NCBI GenBank assembly: GCA_903813345.2
Contig: CAIIXF020000009.1
Coordinates: 29,610,740-29,674,739, forward strand
Source of the DNA: Owenia fusiformis
Taxonomy: Eukaryota > Annelida > Polychaeta > Sabellida > Oweniidae
Reading direction: 5' to 3'
Length of the DNA stretch: 64,000 bases
Below are positions 1-12,089 of the stretch, one piece after another. The position numbers and the translations under genes were made by a program. Numbering within the stretch: position 1 is the stretch's first letter; each line of letters starts with the position of its first letter. Under the pieces are notes generated by a model that was given only the letters and a program-made list of their open reading frames with translations, was not told where the DNA came from and did not search any database.

Positions 1-54
1 GGCGTCATTGGTATAAGGTAGCCATGATGTAAAAGTATGTAATACAGTTCAATT

Positions 55-173
55 ATGTCTGTATCATTGAATATATGCCTTCGGTCTGTAGTAATATATA
101 GCCCTCGCAAGCACGGGCTTTATTGGTGACAGACCTTAGGCATATCTTCAATGATAGGGACATAACTGCTACA
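55..173. repeat. Imperfect hairpin, arms about 33 nt
   Basis: The segment starting GTCTGTATCATTGAATATA is answered in inverted orientation by a segment ending TATCTTCAATGATAGGGAC. An inner AGCCC...GGGCT stem lies around the loop. It is likely a small foldback MITE. No clear target duplication was seen. Confidence 0.5.
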
Positions 174-402
174 CACGCATCTTAGCATATTGGGAAACTT
201 CAGAACCTACCACAGTAGTATATGATTGTCATCATATATTGCAACACAAATGCCATCTTTTGATTGAAACAGAATTCAAATCACCTTCTGACTTCTAATC
301 ATTCTCTCAATCATTTAATCTCATGTGTATGACTGGATGATAATCATCAACTGTCTCTTTCAACAAATAATCACGTGCTTAATAGTTTATACTATTGAGT
401 CT

Positions 403-630
403 CAGGGCTCTCGCCAGGCATTTAGACTGTGGCGCAGCACAACGCTCTATTTAGCTCCCACCATACCCTACTGACAAATCATGATTGTTTCCACAGTCTA
501 AACTTGACTGAATATACAATAATAGCATTTAAAAAGGATAAAATATAACATAAATATGATTTATCACGATTAAACTGTAATGCTGAAGATGTTTGCACCA
601 CACCCTAAATATCTCCTGGTGAAAGCCCTG
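403..630 (-). mobile_element. 228-bp MITE, CAGGGCTCTC family, copy 1
   Basis: It begins CAGGGCTCTCGCC and ends GGTGAAAGCCCTG, giving imperfect terminal inverted repeats. The flanks are AGTCT and AGTCA, a probable 5-bp target duplication with one change. The same element, same length and opposite orientation, lies at 49390-49617. No coding capacity. Confidence 0.75.
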
Positions 631-822
631 AGTCATATATCTTTATAAAAAAATTTGTGCAAGTATAGCATTCTCATATTAAAATACTTTCATAACTAGG
701 ACAATTATGTCCAAGTCAATGATGTTAGAACACTAAAAAACAAAGTGTAGCCCAATGACAACTGGATAATGCATTATGAACAATGAAAACTAAAAGCCCC
801 CTTCCCCAAGGTCTCCCCTTAT

Positions 823-1714
823 CACCAGCGGATCTAGACGGGGGAGTGGGGGCGCACGCCCCCTCCCCCCCTAAAAAGTCTGAAAAGGACAGGTATCGAT
901 ATGGAGAACTGAATTCAACAATGTTTTTCTCTTAAACCAATCATTGAAAACATTCTGTAAAAAAAATGGTATTTTATGTAATGTTGACTGATTAACAACA
1001 ATTTAATGCGAAAATTATTTAGAAATATTTTATATAACTGTTTTTGTTAACATTTTTTGTTTTTTTAGTGCAATTGTTTTTGCTCCTTTCTACCAATTCT
1101 TGAGAAAATAAATAAAATGTCTTTCCGAACCTTGTTGGAACAAAATAGCATATACAACATGTTTCTAGACCTCTCAATATTAAAGTTATACAAAGGAATT
1201 TTTGGTTGATTTTAAAAAAGTATTCAAAAAATTAAAACAAAATCCCCGAAAATAGATAAAAATCAAGAAAAACCTTTTATTTCATTAACAAGATACTTTT
1301 TTAAAATCAACCAAAATTTCCTTTGTACAATTACAATATTGAGAGACCTAAACATGTTATGTTTATGTCATTTTGTTCCAATGAGGTTCGGAAAGATGTT
1401 TCATTTCACTCTGGAAACATGATACCAAGAACAAAACAAGTTTTTGATGTGTTTTTTAAAACAATATAGATGAAAGTATGTATCTATTTCAAATTATATT
1501 GTTACCATTCAAAAGATCGCCATTAAATTGACAATTTGTAAGATTTTCAGAAATTTTTGATGACTGGTTTAAGAGAAACGTGTGTTCAAAAAGTTCGTCA
1601 TATCGATACCCATTCTTTGTGTTTTGTCTCAGCGCTTTTTACATTTGACTCTTCTTAATTCGCTCATCATCACATGCCCCCCCCCCCTAACACAAAATCC
1701 TGGATCCGCCCCTG
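823..1714. mobile_element. 892-bp non-autonomous element, CACYRGCGGATC family, with an internal inverted repeat
   Basis: The ends read CACCAGCGGATCTAG and TGGATCCGCCCCTG, and exact 5-bp CTTAT target duplications lie at 818-822 and 1715-1719. Internally, sequence around 1190-1230 (GGAATTTTTGGTTGATTTTA) is answered in inverted orientation at about 1300-1325, so the element can fold back. The ends match the shorter copies at 3907-4114 and 7636-7865, so it is probably a longer member of that family. No open frame of note. Confidence 0.75.
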
Positions 1715-2078
1715 CTTATGAACACTAAAACCCCCACCCTCATAGTATAGTGTTATATAGGGTATTGACTAATGAACACTAGTCAAGCCATCCCCACCTT
1801 ACAACCTTACAACTGGGTGTTAACTTGGGACAATGAATACTAAACCCCACCAAGGGGATAGCCATATACCTGAACAGTGAAAAACAGCCTCCCCTCCAAG
1901 ATATAGCCCCACAAGTACCTGAGTACTCCCTTACACAGCTATTTTCCTCATACACCCTTGACTTGGACTTCCATCATAATCTGATAAACACTGATCTAAG
2001 TGTAATATGTTATGTTCATATATGTGATGAAAACTTTGTGCACCCAGAAGGGGACTTTTAACAGGGCAAGTAACTTAC

Positions 2079-2236
2079 CTCTCTTTTTGGTTGTAACAGA
2101 ACGTGAGAGTTGTTTCTCCGACATGATGTAACTTTAGATTCTATGTACACTCCTACACTTCAGTGATCCCGGCTGTCAACTGGCATGTACCGCTCCCTTC
2201 AACCCAGTCTCTCTTCCATATATGAGCAAGAGCTGC
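2079..2236 (-). CDS. First coding exon of an unidentified gene that continues off the left edge
   Basis: On the minus strand an exon opens after a TTATGCAG acceptor (exon starts at 2236), has about 112 nt of 5' UTR, and an ATG at 2124-2122 that encodes MSEKQLSRSVTTKKR before a strong GTAAGT donor (exon ends at 2079). Only 46 coding nucleotides are visible, so the product cannot be named. The stretch is basic and Ser/Thr-rich. The acceptor implies at least one upstream non-coding exon, possibly in the E-box/CCAAT-rich region at 4.6-5.7 kb. No further exon was recognised between position 1 and 2078, which would be intron 2. The call rests on splice signals plus the short open frame. Confidence 0.45.
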
Positions 2237-3906
2237 CTGCATAAGAAAGATTAAACATATTTTTTAGAAATACTGTATGCTTATTGACATTAACAATAAA
2301 ATAGCTGTCTCCATAGGGAAATAGTAAAGATCCCTATGTTGTTAATGAATAAAATATGAATTTGGTACCCTACTGATATGCAGAGAATATATTTTCAATC
2401 TAAAGTGCAGTCATTATATGCATCACTTAGTGTCTACAGTCCCAACTATTTCTAAAAGAGAGCAGTCTCTTACGAGTGCTTGTAAGGAGGGAACAGGAAA
2501 ATCCCGCTACGGACAAGAATACAAAACTTGACGAATATTTTAAAATAATTCCACGGTTGGTTGCAAAGTTTCTGAACTTTGGGCAATTGAACAATGTGAT
2601 TGGTATGGGATAAACAGATCATCCTATAGTCGGTTCAGAATATTTGGATTATCCCAATATCCTGAACCTCATATAGGATAATCTCTATGTATTTAATTTG
2701 TATAATATATAACTGGCCAATTGGGAAAATGAATGTAAAATTGGTGTTCAGGAGATATAAATAAATCTCTAATTAAGGTGGTTATATGTAGTCTCTCAGA
2801 CCTAAAAATAACTTTATGCTATAAATAATATACACAATTATATATTGGAATGTTCATGGCATAATCATGATTCATGATCAAGTAGGTGTCACTGACTTCG
2901 ATTGTACGTAAAGCTGGAACGTTTTTACATAATAGATAGTTTAATAAACTTCTTTTATATATTGCTCTTCAAAAAATATGTTTTTTCAATTTTTTGTACA
3001 TTTTTTGTACATTAAAAAAATGAATTACAAGATGTAACTCATTGGATCCATCCAAATTATGTATTTATATAAACTTAAAAATTCATTTTTCAAAAGTGTG
3101 ATATCAGAAAATGTGTGTCAAATCATTGCTCCTATGCTATAGCATGGAGCCACCTTTTGCCAGTGAATGACTACCTTAAACACTGAAAATTTCAGTACAT
3201 AGGAATCCGAGTATAGAGTTTGCACGAGAGAGAGGTCCTTGCTAGAGAAAGGTGTTCACAAGGGGAAGTGTTCACAAGCAAGGTGTTTACTAAGAATAGG
3301 TGTTCACCAAAACAATTGTTCAATAAAGACATATTTACTGATATAGGTGTATTTAAGACAGGGCTTCATTGTATTTGGTCTGAACCTTTGTCCCAATAGC
3401 TAAACACATGTACAGGTATGTGTATGTATCATTTATAGAAACCAAAGCAAGAAATAAAATCAGTTTGTGATAAAAAGAAATTTAAACCAACTCTATCTAC
3501 AAAAATAAATATCACTTTGACCTGACAGCTGGTATTTGGTATCCCTAGAACATATGTACACATGTTTGTACATCATTAGGTCACAATGCCTCAAAATATG
3601 TTGTTTGGTCCTATCTCAAAACATATGTATGTTGTTTGATCCTATCTCATGAAGTCTACCTTGGTACATTGCAGTTTACCTTGACATTTTAGGCAACTGT
3701 GAGCAAATAGAACAACACCTTAAGGCCATTTGGTATACTTTTGTATCATGGGTAGATAAATCTTTTTTGTACCTTGGCCAGTGTAAACAATTAGCCTGTT
3801 TTAAACCTGTATGTAAAGAGGAATGTCAAAATACTGCAAATACCTCAAGCCCCCATCCCCTCCTCTGTTGACTGTATTACTTTGACTTTAGGGGGGTGGG
3901 TTATCC

Positions 3907-4114
3907 CAGGGGCGGATCTGGGAACCAACAAGGGGGGGTCCAAACTTCTGGTCTGAGAAAAAAATTTTGGGCCCCTAAAACCAAAATGTGGGCCCAATTT
4001 TTGAAATTTAAAAAAAATAAGGCCTTAGAAGGTCCATTTATGACCAAAAGGGTCCACTTTTCGGCCTTTTTTAGCTAAAAATTTTTTTGGCCCCCCCTTC
4101 CAGATCCGCCAGTG
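3907..4114 (+). mobile_element. MITE, CAGGGGCGGATC family
   Basis: The ends are CAGGGGCGGATCTGGG and TTCCAGATCCGCCAGTG. Exact 5-bp TATCC target duplications lie at 3902-3906 and 4115-4119. The interior is rich in GGGCCC-like words. An inverted-orientation relative is at 7636-7865. Confidence 0.85.
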
Positions 4115-4619
4115 TATCCCCATCGTTACTGAAATTAACTGCATGAAAAAATTGTTTTAGCATTCAATGTTTTGCCATTTAACATATCTACAATGAATTT
4201 AAAATAGCCATCAGGCAAAGAGCAATAATCGGGTTAACATTACACTACACACAAATTACACTATTTATTCAGGTAGTGTAAAGAGTCAGAATAGTGCATA
4301 ACACTGACATTTCTAGGCAAACAAAATAAATTGTTGTAAACAAAGGTATCATTTTTTCTGTTTTACTACCTAACACTACATGAGTATATGAAAAATTGGA
4401 AACGTTTTGCAAAATGGTAGAATTCTTTTGCAATTGCCTTATCTATTTAAAGATCTAATAGCAAAGGTTTTGCAAAAATAAATCAATGTAGTATAAAACA
4501 AATGTATGTATTATGAAGAAATAAATATATAATGAAAAAAATAGATATGTGTTTGTAATATTGGTATAAACTTAAGATTAAAAAGTGTCACTATCTCTTT
4601 CATTTTTCAACAAATATAG

Positions 4620-5670
4620 GCTCACGTGACATGTGACGCGGGGCAGTCAATTTTGATCTATCGTAGACCATATCAGTATCAAATTACTGATATTTCAACC
4701 TCGTCTTGCGAGGCCATTTTGATTTGAAACATCTTGAATTTGGTGTCAAAATGAAGCTGGTCACGCCCACTTTCAGAGTTATCAATGAATCATTTACTAC
4801 GACTACTATATTCATTTAGGAGGCGTGTAAAGTTAACCAATCAGAAAGACAATTGTTCCATATATGGCAGTTCATTAACATATTCAGTGTTTACTACTGC
4901 TTTTCACGTCATGACAACACGAGTAGTAACCAATCAAGATGCCGTATTTTATCACGTGAGTTCAGAGTGACACGCACGCGACATGTTGTCTGGGGTGATC
5001 GCGATGTTGAACAATTTCTTCTCGGAATTTGTCCAGAGAAATCAGCGATTCTAAATTAAGGTAGGATCTGCCATTTTTTCCTGTACAAGTTATAACTTAT
5101 CTCTATCGAATCCTAAAGTTTTGGAAGAAGATATGAAGCGTAGGTTTAAAAACGAAGCGATTAATTTGACGATCTGATTTTGCAATTTGCAATGGCCAAT
5201 TTACAGTGCAAGTCCAGTGCATGTATTTGACAAGAGATAGCGCCAAGTCTGGTATCTAAATGCTTGTTAAGCCACTCAAAAACAAGATCCATATCTTCTA
5301 AATTTGATAACTTTGCAGAAAACCTGTTTTCATAATCTGTTTTCCGCGTCTAGATTCAAACTGAGTATGATAATAGGATCGCTGGAATCTTCAGTCAATG
5401 GCAACGGGTCTTCATTCCAGAACTCACATTTTTAGTTGATTCTCCGTCATAGTTCTTGTTTAAAGTCCCCATATCTGCTCTCTTACTGCCATACTTGCAC
5501 ACATTTCCCCTCCTTAAATTGTCTTCATTCAAATTACACCCTCTCGCCGATTTATATAGTCATTTCCCAGAACCCGGGAATCAGAATCGCTGATGTTTGC
5601 CATATTGAACATATATTATATGCACTGTAATATCTGTACATTGACTGCTACGCGTTATGGTCACGTGACT
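4620..5670. promoter_or_regulatory. Promoter-like stretch with three CACGTG E-boxes and CCAAT boxes
   Basis: CACGTG occurs at 4623-4628, 4953-4958 and 5662-5667; the last sits in GGTCACGTGACT, close to the palindromic GTCACGTGAC form bound by MiT/TFE and USF bHLH-zip factors. Two AACCAATCA CCAAT-type boxes lie near 4835 and 4929. CpG is locally higher than in the flanks. It could serve the minus-strand gene whose first coding exon is at 2079-2236, or an unrecognised plus-strand transcript (a donor-like AAG|GTAGGA occurs near 5060). Inference from motifs only. Confidence 0.35.
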
Positions 5671-5990
5671 AGCGCGATACAGGAAAAATGGGGAATTTCG
5701 AAACAACAATTTTTGGGCACTTTTATTGCAAATTTCAGGTATTTATAAAGTGTTTGTGGTATAAAATATAATCCACAGACATAAATGAACATCCAAACTA
5801 CATATTTCATTAAGTTTTGGAGCCTTTTTTGCTCTTAAATCAACATCTTTAACAAAAAAACATTTATTCTACTTGACATGCACTTATAGTAAATTTTGCT
5901 CAAAGTATTTCAGTGTTTACATGTGTATTTCAGTGCATATACTAATTTCTTTGAATTTATTTGATGAGGATTAATAAATTACAAACAAGG

Positions 5991-6130
5991 TATTAACACG
6001 GCAAAATGTCACCACCTAGTTGCTCACAATATTGTTACAGACACTGATCGCCAACTGCCGATCGCCAATCGTCATCACAAAAAACGGAGACCATAACAAT
6101 ATGTCACCACTTCTTTTAGTGGTGACATAA
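5991..6130 (+). repeat. Dispersed repeat ending in a GTCACCAC hairpin
   Basis: TATTAACAC...AATGTCACCACC is followed by a run of GATCGCCAAC words, and the segment ends in a perfect hairpin TATGTCACCAC / GTGGTGACATA at about 6101-6130. A related copy lies at 21546-21655. It is probably a short non-autonomous element. Confidence 0.5.
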
Positions 6131-6540
6131 GAAAAAGCTCTCAATTTCAAGACTGAAATTACTTTAAAAAATATACAAATAATCGCAAAGTCACCTACCT
6201 TTAATCATAGAAGTAAATACTCCTCTATCATCTATTTAGTGAACAATCTGGGGAGTGCTTTGACTCTACTAGCAAACTATACTATTATAACCTATCTATG
6301 AAGGACTGTTGTTAACTTTTACTTGAAGAGCAAGTGACGAATCACTCATTATCTCATTATTGAAGTGTTACATCCATGAACAACTAATAACCATTAACTA
6401 TATAAACGTACATATAGGACTGGTATCAATGTACAAGTGCATGAGTGTACCTGGTATTAATTAGTAAGGTATTTGACTTTAGGTGACATATGACCAGGTT
6501 ACGATATGTTGTTGGGTTGATATTTCTATTGTTTATGGGA

Positions 6541-6575
6541 TATGTTTGTTTGTTTGTTTGTTTGATTGTTTGTTT
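6541..6575 (+). repeat. (TTTG)n microsatellite
   Basis: About eight TTTG units with one TTGA variant. Confidence 0.85.
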
Positions 6576-7635
6576 GTATGTTTTTCTGAGGTGCAATGTT
6601 GCCCTTTATGCATAATGAGAAATGTGTTGGTCTCTCACTGAGGTTGAATTGAAATGCATATCTTACAAATTCCCCTCCCCCATTGTGAGGTCTCTCATGG
6701 TATGTTTCTTGCAGGGCAGAGAAGGCCTGGACTACTAGACTGTCCACTAAGGTGATCAATACAGAGTACAGGGAAAAGGCTTCGTACCAAGTCTATCAAA
6801 TATGCATTATTGATTGCACTGTTCTATTTTGTATGTACACTGTACAATTTGTAAGTGAACAGAAGAGTTGTAATAATGTATTCCAGAACAAAGATGAACC
6901 CACAACAATAGACTAAAAATCACAGTAATCATTATCCCCTTGTTCCCCATCTCGATCTATCATGGGGGGAGAAAAGAAAAGTGATGGTAAGTGACTGGAG
7001 GCTTGATGCAATACTAGCCAAAACAGAGCATGTCACTTACACTTACATAAAAGAAACATTATGAATCTTAAAATAATTATATTTTATTCTTACCTTAGTC
7101 CATCATCTCAGTCTGTCAGTGGCAATCTTCACTTTGAGCTTGTTGGTTTAACTGCAGCTACATTTAGGTGAACCATTTGCTACCTGAAATGCATCAGTGT
7201 ACATACTGTATGTATATAAACTTTATAGTTTATTTAAGTATTTAAGTAAGCATATCCCTTTCAAGTTTGACTTTTCAATGGTAACATTTCAATGGTTTTT
7301 ATGCTGGATATTTACAGTAAAGTTGAAACAATATACAAGTTATAAATCAAAGTTAATGAATAGTATAAATCTCATGAAAATATTTGAATTCATTGCAAAC
7401 ATTACAAAAAACATAAACAAGAATGCTTAGCTATGGTTAAAAATCATTTATAGCTTTAAGCTGTAATGATGTCTTAAGATGAAAAGCTCTTTTTGTCACA
7501 ATGACATCTGACAGGGTTTTATTTTAAATTTTTATTGGGACTTTTTGTTAGTAAGCAGATCGCTGAATATGTGGTAAAACTCATTATGCAAAAAAAGGTC
7601 CAAAGGATCTTGATTGTGCAACTCATATGATATAG

Positions 7636-7865
7636 CACTGGCGAATCTAGGGCCAGAAAAAAATTGGGCCCAAAAAGGCCTTAATGTCCCAAAAAGTGGA
7701 CATTTTTTATCATTAATGGGCCTTTAAAGCCTTATCTTTTATTTTTAAGCCAAATTTTTAAGAAAATGGGCCTCAAAATTTCAAAATATGGGCCCACGCA
7801 GAAGTTTTTTTCTCAGACCTGAAATTTTGGCCCCTCCCCCTTGTTGGTTCCCAGATTCGCCCCTG
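7636..7865 (-). mobile_element. MITE, CACTGGCGGATC family, inverted copy
   Basis: Starts CACTGGCGAATCTAG and ends CAGATTCGCCCCTG, flanked by exact 5-bp TATAG duplications (7631-7635 and 7866-7870). The interior is the reverse complement of the 3907-4114 copy with divergence. Confidence 0.85.
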
Positions 7866-7948
7866 TATAGGGCCTTTTTAATAATTCTAATCAGGCAGGT
7901 GCTGATAAGTTCCCACTGTCACTGCACTGCATAGTCTTCTTGGATTGT

Positions 7949-8190
7949 AATAATGCCATCATTCTGTTGCCCATCATAAAAAGTGCCTATCATTCTGTTG
8001 CCTATCATAATAATCCCATCAATCTGTTGCCCATCATGATAATGACCATCATTCTGTTGCATATCATAATAATGCCCATCAATTGTTGCCCATCCAAATA
8101 ATTCTTATCATTCTGTTACTCATCATAAAATGTACATCATTCTGTTGCCTATTAAATGAAAGTACATCATTCTGTTGCCTATCAAATGAA
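7949..8190 (+). repeat. Degenerate minisatellite, unit about 33 bp
   Basis: Seven to eight diverged copies of a CATCATTCTGTTGCCTATCA-type unit. Unit lengths vary, so it is an old array. Confidence 0.8.
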
Positions 8191-9613
8191 TGCCCATCAT
8201 AAGCCCCATCCTTATTGTCCATCATAACAATGCCTATACAGCTGCCTAACTACAAATGGCAATTACTTTTCACTCTTGGCAGCATCGTTGGTTCCCACGC
8301 TCAATCACTACGTTCTATCGGAAAGATCTAAAGCTTGATGAAGCAAGATGCTTGGCAGTAAACTTGGAAAAACTACTTGCCCATCGGGCAATGGACTGAA
8401 TTGGCAATATGTTAATGCTAAAAATGTCTCAGTCAACACTGCAAATATTTGCAACTCAAAGTTTCAATTTATCATGATTGTATAATACTTTTGATATTGA
8501 GATAATTATTATAAAAACACTTGAAATTCTCTAGAATCCTAGTCATAACACAATCATAACTTTAATATTATACATGTACAACATACAAACAACGATGACT
8601 TTACATTTGAACACACAACAACCGGTCCAGAATATGTCATTGCCTAACCCAAACTGGACTTTTGTACTTAGCAGCTCTGTGCCCCTTCCAATCTCTAGCG
8701 AAGGTTACGGTAAATGGAAACATCTGCACATATCTGCATATAGACATGATATTGGTCTGGGGCACATACAGTAAGATAAAAACAAGACTTATAATTATAT
8801 CTCAGGTAACTTATGAGATATCTTCTTATTAAAATTCAGTTGACAGTATCCATTGTATCTTGTTCATGTAAGGTGAAAATATGAAAAAATTATAATGATT
8901 AGCAAAGGTTTAGACATTATAAACTTGCAAAGAAGATGGAGAAATAATTGAAAATCACTGGTGTTTTATGTACTACTTTTCCTCCGGCTTTTCCTATATG
9001 ATGAACACGTGAGTTGTATTGTGCTGAACTTCCAGGTGGAGATCACCAGAGGATGGAGATGTAAGGAAAATTTGGAGATTAGTAGGCAGCTGAATTTAGT
9101 ATTTAAGTTTCATCCGTCACAATTATCTAGCGGCTTGTTGTTGACTGTTATACAAATCAGACAGACTTCGAAAGAGGTAAGATGCAATGGGAAAAAGCAA
9201 ATCATATCATATCTGGGCATACATGTACACGTCTCAACGGCCACTACCACAAAATCAATCCTGAACTGACATCCCTTACTGCAACCACTGTAATTCACCA
9301 CAAACTGTGTATCATTTCTTATTCGGTGTCGAAAATTCAACGAGTAGAGGGAGGTGATGCTAGCGGCTATAGACATTGCCCTTTTAACAAGTGATCAAAA
9401 GCAACATAAAGTGCCATCGTCTTTTGTGTACACAAACACGAAAATTGGATAAAGAAGAAGAATTGGCTATGAAGCATCAAGTAATACATTGAAATTTCAT
9501 GTGCTATTTTCAGATAAACATAACTCATTTCACACATCATCTACATCTTTCATTCTCGCACAAAAGATGCATCTATAGTGTACCTAGAGTATTAATTGAG
9601 AGTTGATAATTCT

Positions 9614-9845
9614 CAGGCCCGTAGCCAGGGGGGGTTCGCAGGGTTCGGGCGAACCCCCCCCCCCCCCACCTAGCCAAAAATTCTTTCAAAATCATGCAGT
9701 TTTTCAGCATTTTGAGCACTTCTTAAGTGATTTTAGCCATATTTGGGCCAAAATTATCAAATGTGAACCCCACCTGGAAATTTTTGAAAACTGAACCCAA
9801 ATGTGAACCCCCCCCCCCCCTTGGCAAATCCTGGCTACGGGCCTG
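9614..9845 (+). mobile_element. MITE, CAGGCCCGTAGCCAGG family, copy 1
   Basis: CAGGCCCGTAGCCAGG at one end and CTGGCTACGGGCCTG at the other form near-perfect terminal inverted repeats. Exact 5-bp ATTCT target duplications lie at 9609-9613 and 9846-9850. C-runs flank the interior. Other copies are at 32911-33017 and 58697-58855; a fragment is near 14436. Confidence 0.9.
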
Positions 9846-11426
9846 ATTCTTCAGAATGTTTGAATAACCATGGCCTCTACCACCTGATAGAGCCCATGGA
9901 ATAACCAAGGACGTATTTCTCAAACTTTTCAAAATTGAAAAAATATTCCAAAGTGCACTCTGGCCTAAGCACAGATAGCAGAATATTTTTCCTAGGAGTC
10001 ATTAAAATGACATTTGTTGTTCTCTATATAAAACCTAAAGGTATATAGCCTAGATCTTTCAGATTTCTAAATTTTTTTAGGCAGAGCTCCAAAAAATTAT
10101 TTGAAAAATTCTGATTCTGAGTGTAACTTTGGTTTGAAGACATATACCACGCATAAGTTAAAACCTTTGCTTTTCAAATAATGGAATAATGTTCTTCTGA
10201 TAAATATGCCTTCAATCCATACCTCCGATGAACGCTAATCTTTACAAATTGCCAAACTGGATAAATTATCGAACTCACCGATTTTCGTTTTAATCATCTC
10301 GCTATATCGAGGTAAATGGTGTTGTTCTTGAACAGAAAAATCCTTTCAATTTTTGCGGGAGATTTAAACACTACATAAAAATGTACGGCCAAATCCCAGG
10401 GGCCTTATCCTCCAATTAGCCTACTCAATCATATGTGCCGCCCCAAAGACGCCCTTTTTGAGCATTTTTCCATTACAATTTCCTCTCAAGATTGAAGGTT
10501 TCCATGTTTAATTCCTCTTAGACTTTTAACTGAAAGACATAAAAACCACTTTCCAGTGATTTTTTTTCCCAGGAACAGGCAATTCAATCCCCCCCCTGTG
10601 AAGAACACATCACGGATGAGCCATGGTGGAGCATAATATTTTTCAAGAAAACACTAAGAACAATTGACAATTTATTTTAAATCATGTTTCGTCATACAGG
10701 CCTATCTATGTGAAGTGTTTGTGTTATTTAGCATTTGAGCAAAGTAGACACCCAGAGACTTATATTTTTGAACTTCATTTTAATAGCTAAGGTCAGCGTT
10801 TACTTATCGGCTATCTTCATAATAGCCTGTAACTTTTGACTTTTTCGGCCTTGATTTAAAACTTTATTTTACATTTTATCGAGAATGCATTTGTAATTTG
10901 CAATATTTGTTTATTATGTTAATTAGTTTATCTCAGTCGGAGTCATCCAAAAGTACGATGTCGTCTGTAGTACAAGGGCATTTATATATTGATAAACAGT
11001 GCAGCCGCGTTTTCTGTGAATCAGATTTCAATAAGTTCTGTCATTGAAGGAAAATACCGAAAGAAAACAGCAACCCTACTTCAGAAAAGTAGAAACACCG
11101 TACCAATCACTCTCAGGTTTGTTACCAGTGTCGTGTCATTTTCGAATTCAGAGGGGCGTTTTAAAAAAAACGGTTTCATTATCAAAGCTTGCACTTGAAG
11201 TTTACCTTCTGCACGGCCTCTTTCTAATGTGTGGTTTCAATTTCAACTGAATATCACTGGTTTGACCAAATGCCCCATCTTTTACATTTAATTTAATTAT
11301 AATAATTATAGAGCAGGTCAATAGAAAAGTGACACTAGACTTGCCAGTCTATTCATGTACCATTTTTACATACAGACTACCACTGCCGTATTTTGCCCAC
11401 CTGGTGTCTAATGACAATAAAAATGT

Positions 11427-11917
11427 TACACTCCCCTCCATAAGTTTGGCAACCCTAACTCACTCATTGGACTACGTGTTAAAGCCTCTTTATGTTTATA
11501 TTTTATTTACATAACCAGCGATGAATATACTTATGATAAAGGTGGAAATTAACTTGATCTTATTTTATTGTATAACTTTGTTGAACATGAAGAAACATAT
11601 CATTTTTTGTTAAACAAAGTTTGCAAATTTAATTTTTCCTAACTTGTATTTTCGCAAGAACTCGGATAAATATCCTGTTATATGACGTGTGACAAACCCA
11701 TCAGTTCCCATTGGTTAGACATTTGAATGTCGATTTTCAAAACTTCATCAGATTTGTCATTATTGTTATTTTTGAAGAAATTGACAAAAAAATAGATGGA
11801 TTCGAAATGATAAAAGTAGACTTTTCTTTACAGTATATTTAAATTCAAACATAAATAGGCTTTAGCATGTAATCCGATGGGGGAGTTAGGATTGCCATAC
11901 TTATGGAGGGGAGTGTA
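11427..11917. mobile_element. 491-bp TA-flanked MITE, TACACTCCCCTCCATAAGT family
   Basis: TACACTCCCCTCCATAAGTT...CCCTAAC at the left is answered by GTTAGG...ACTTATGGAGGGGAGTGTA at the right, giving terminal inverted repeats of about 33 bp bounded by TA. This is the pattern of Tc1/mariner-type non-autonomous elements. No transposase remains. Confidence 0.75.
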
Positions 11918-12069
11918 GGTTGACAGGACAATGGCAGGGATATTACTTTAGTCATTCTGGAAAGCATCCTTGTTGCATCTAGTTTTAAGCAAATTGATAT
12001 CAACTTTGGATAACCAAATGCTATTTGGAACTTGGAGCTTGGAGACGAAATATGAAAAATGAAAACGGA

Positions 12070-12084
12070 TTTATTAAATTTATT
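12070..12084 (-). terminator. Two poly(A) signals for the METTL24-like gene
   Basis: AATAAA occurs on the minus strand at 12079-12084 and 12070-12075, only a few bases past the stop codon at 12090-12092, suggesting a very short 3' UTR. Confidence 0.45.
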
Positions 12085-12089
12085 AATAG

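Larger units (their letters stand above)
1..2078. other. Probable intron of the left-edge gene; repeat-rich
   Basis: No coding exon was recognised. The stretch holds a hairpin (55-173), a 228-bp MITE (403-630) and an 892-bp MITE with 5-bp target duplications (823-1714). The rest is AT-rich unique-looking sequence. Confidence 0.4.
2237..12089. other. Gene-free interval with MITEs and a promoter-like stretch
   Basis: No exon chain could be built. Recognisable content is the promoter-like stretch (4620-5670), MITEs (3907, 5991, 7636, 9614, 11427), a TTTG run (about 6541-6575) and a degenerate tandem repeat (7949-8190). A degraded stretch at about 3220-3370 with repeated GGTGTTCAC words resembles the TACAGTRAAACC family. 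Open frames here are short and lack recognisable domains. The interval separates the left-edge gene from the 3' end of the METTL24-like gene. Confidence 0.4.

Noticed and set aside
4785-5059. Short overlapping plus-strand frames of 61-68 codons
   Set aside because: They fall in the promoter-like stretch, overlap each other in different frames and show no domain.
7197-7430. 77-codon plus-strand frame
   Set aside because: Low-complexity AT-rich composition (Lys/Asn/Ile/Phe), no domain, no splice context.
9036-9176. Exon-like 141-nt open segment with AG and GTAAGA edges
   Set aside because: No partner exon, no recognisable domain, and another open frame overlaps it on the opposite strand; a chance match to splice signals is likely.
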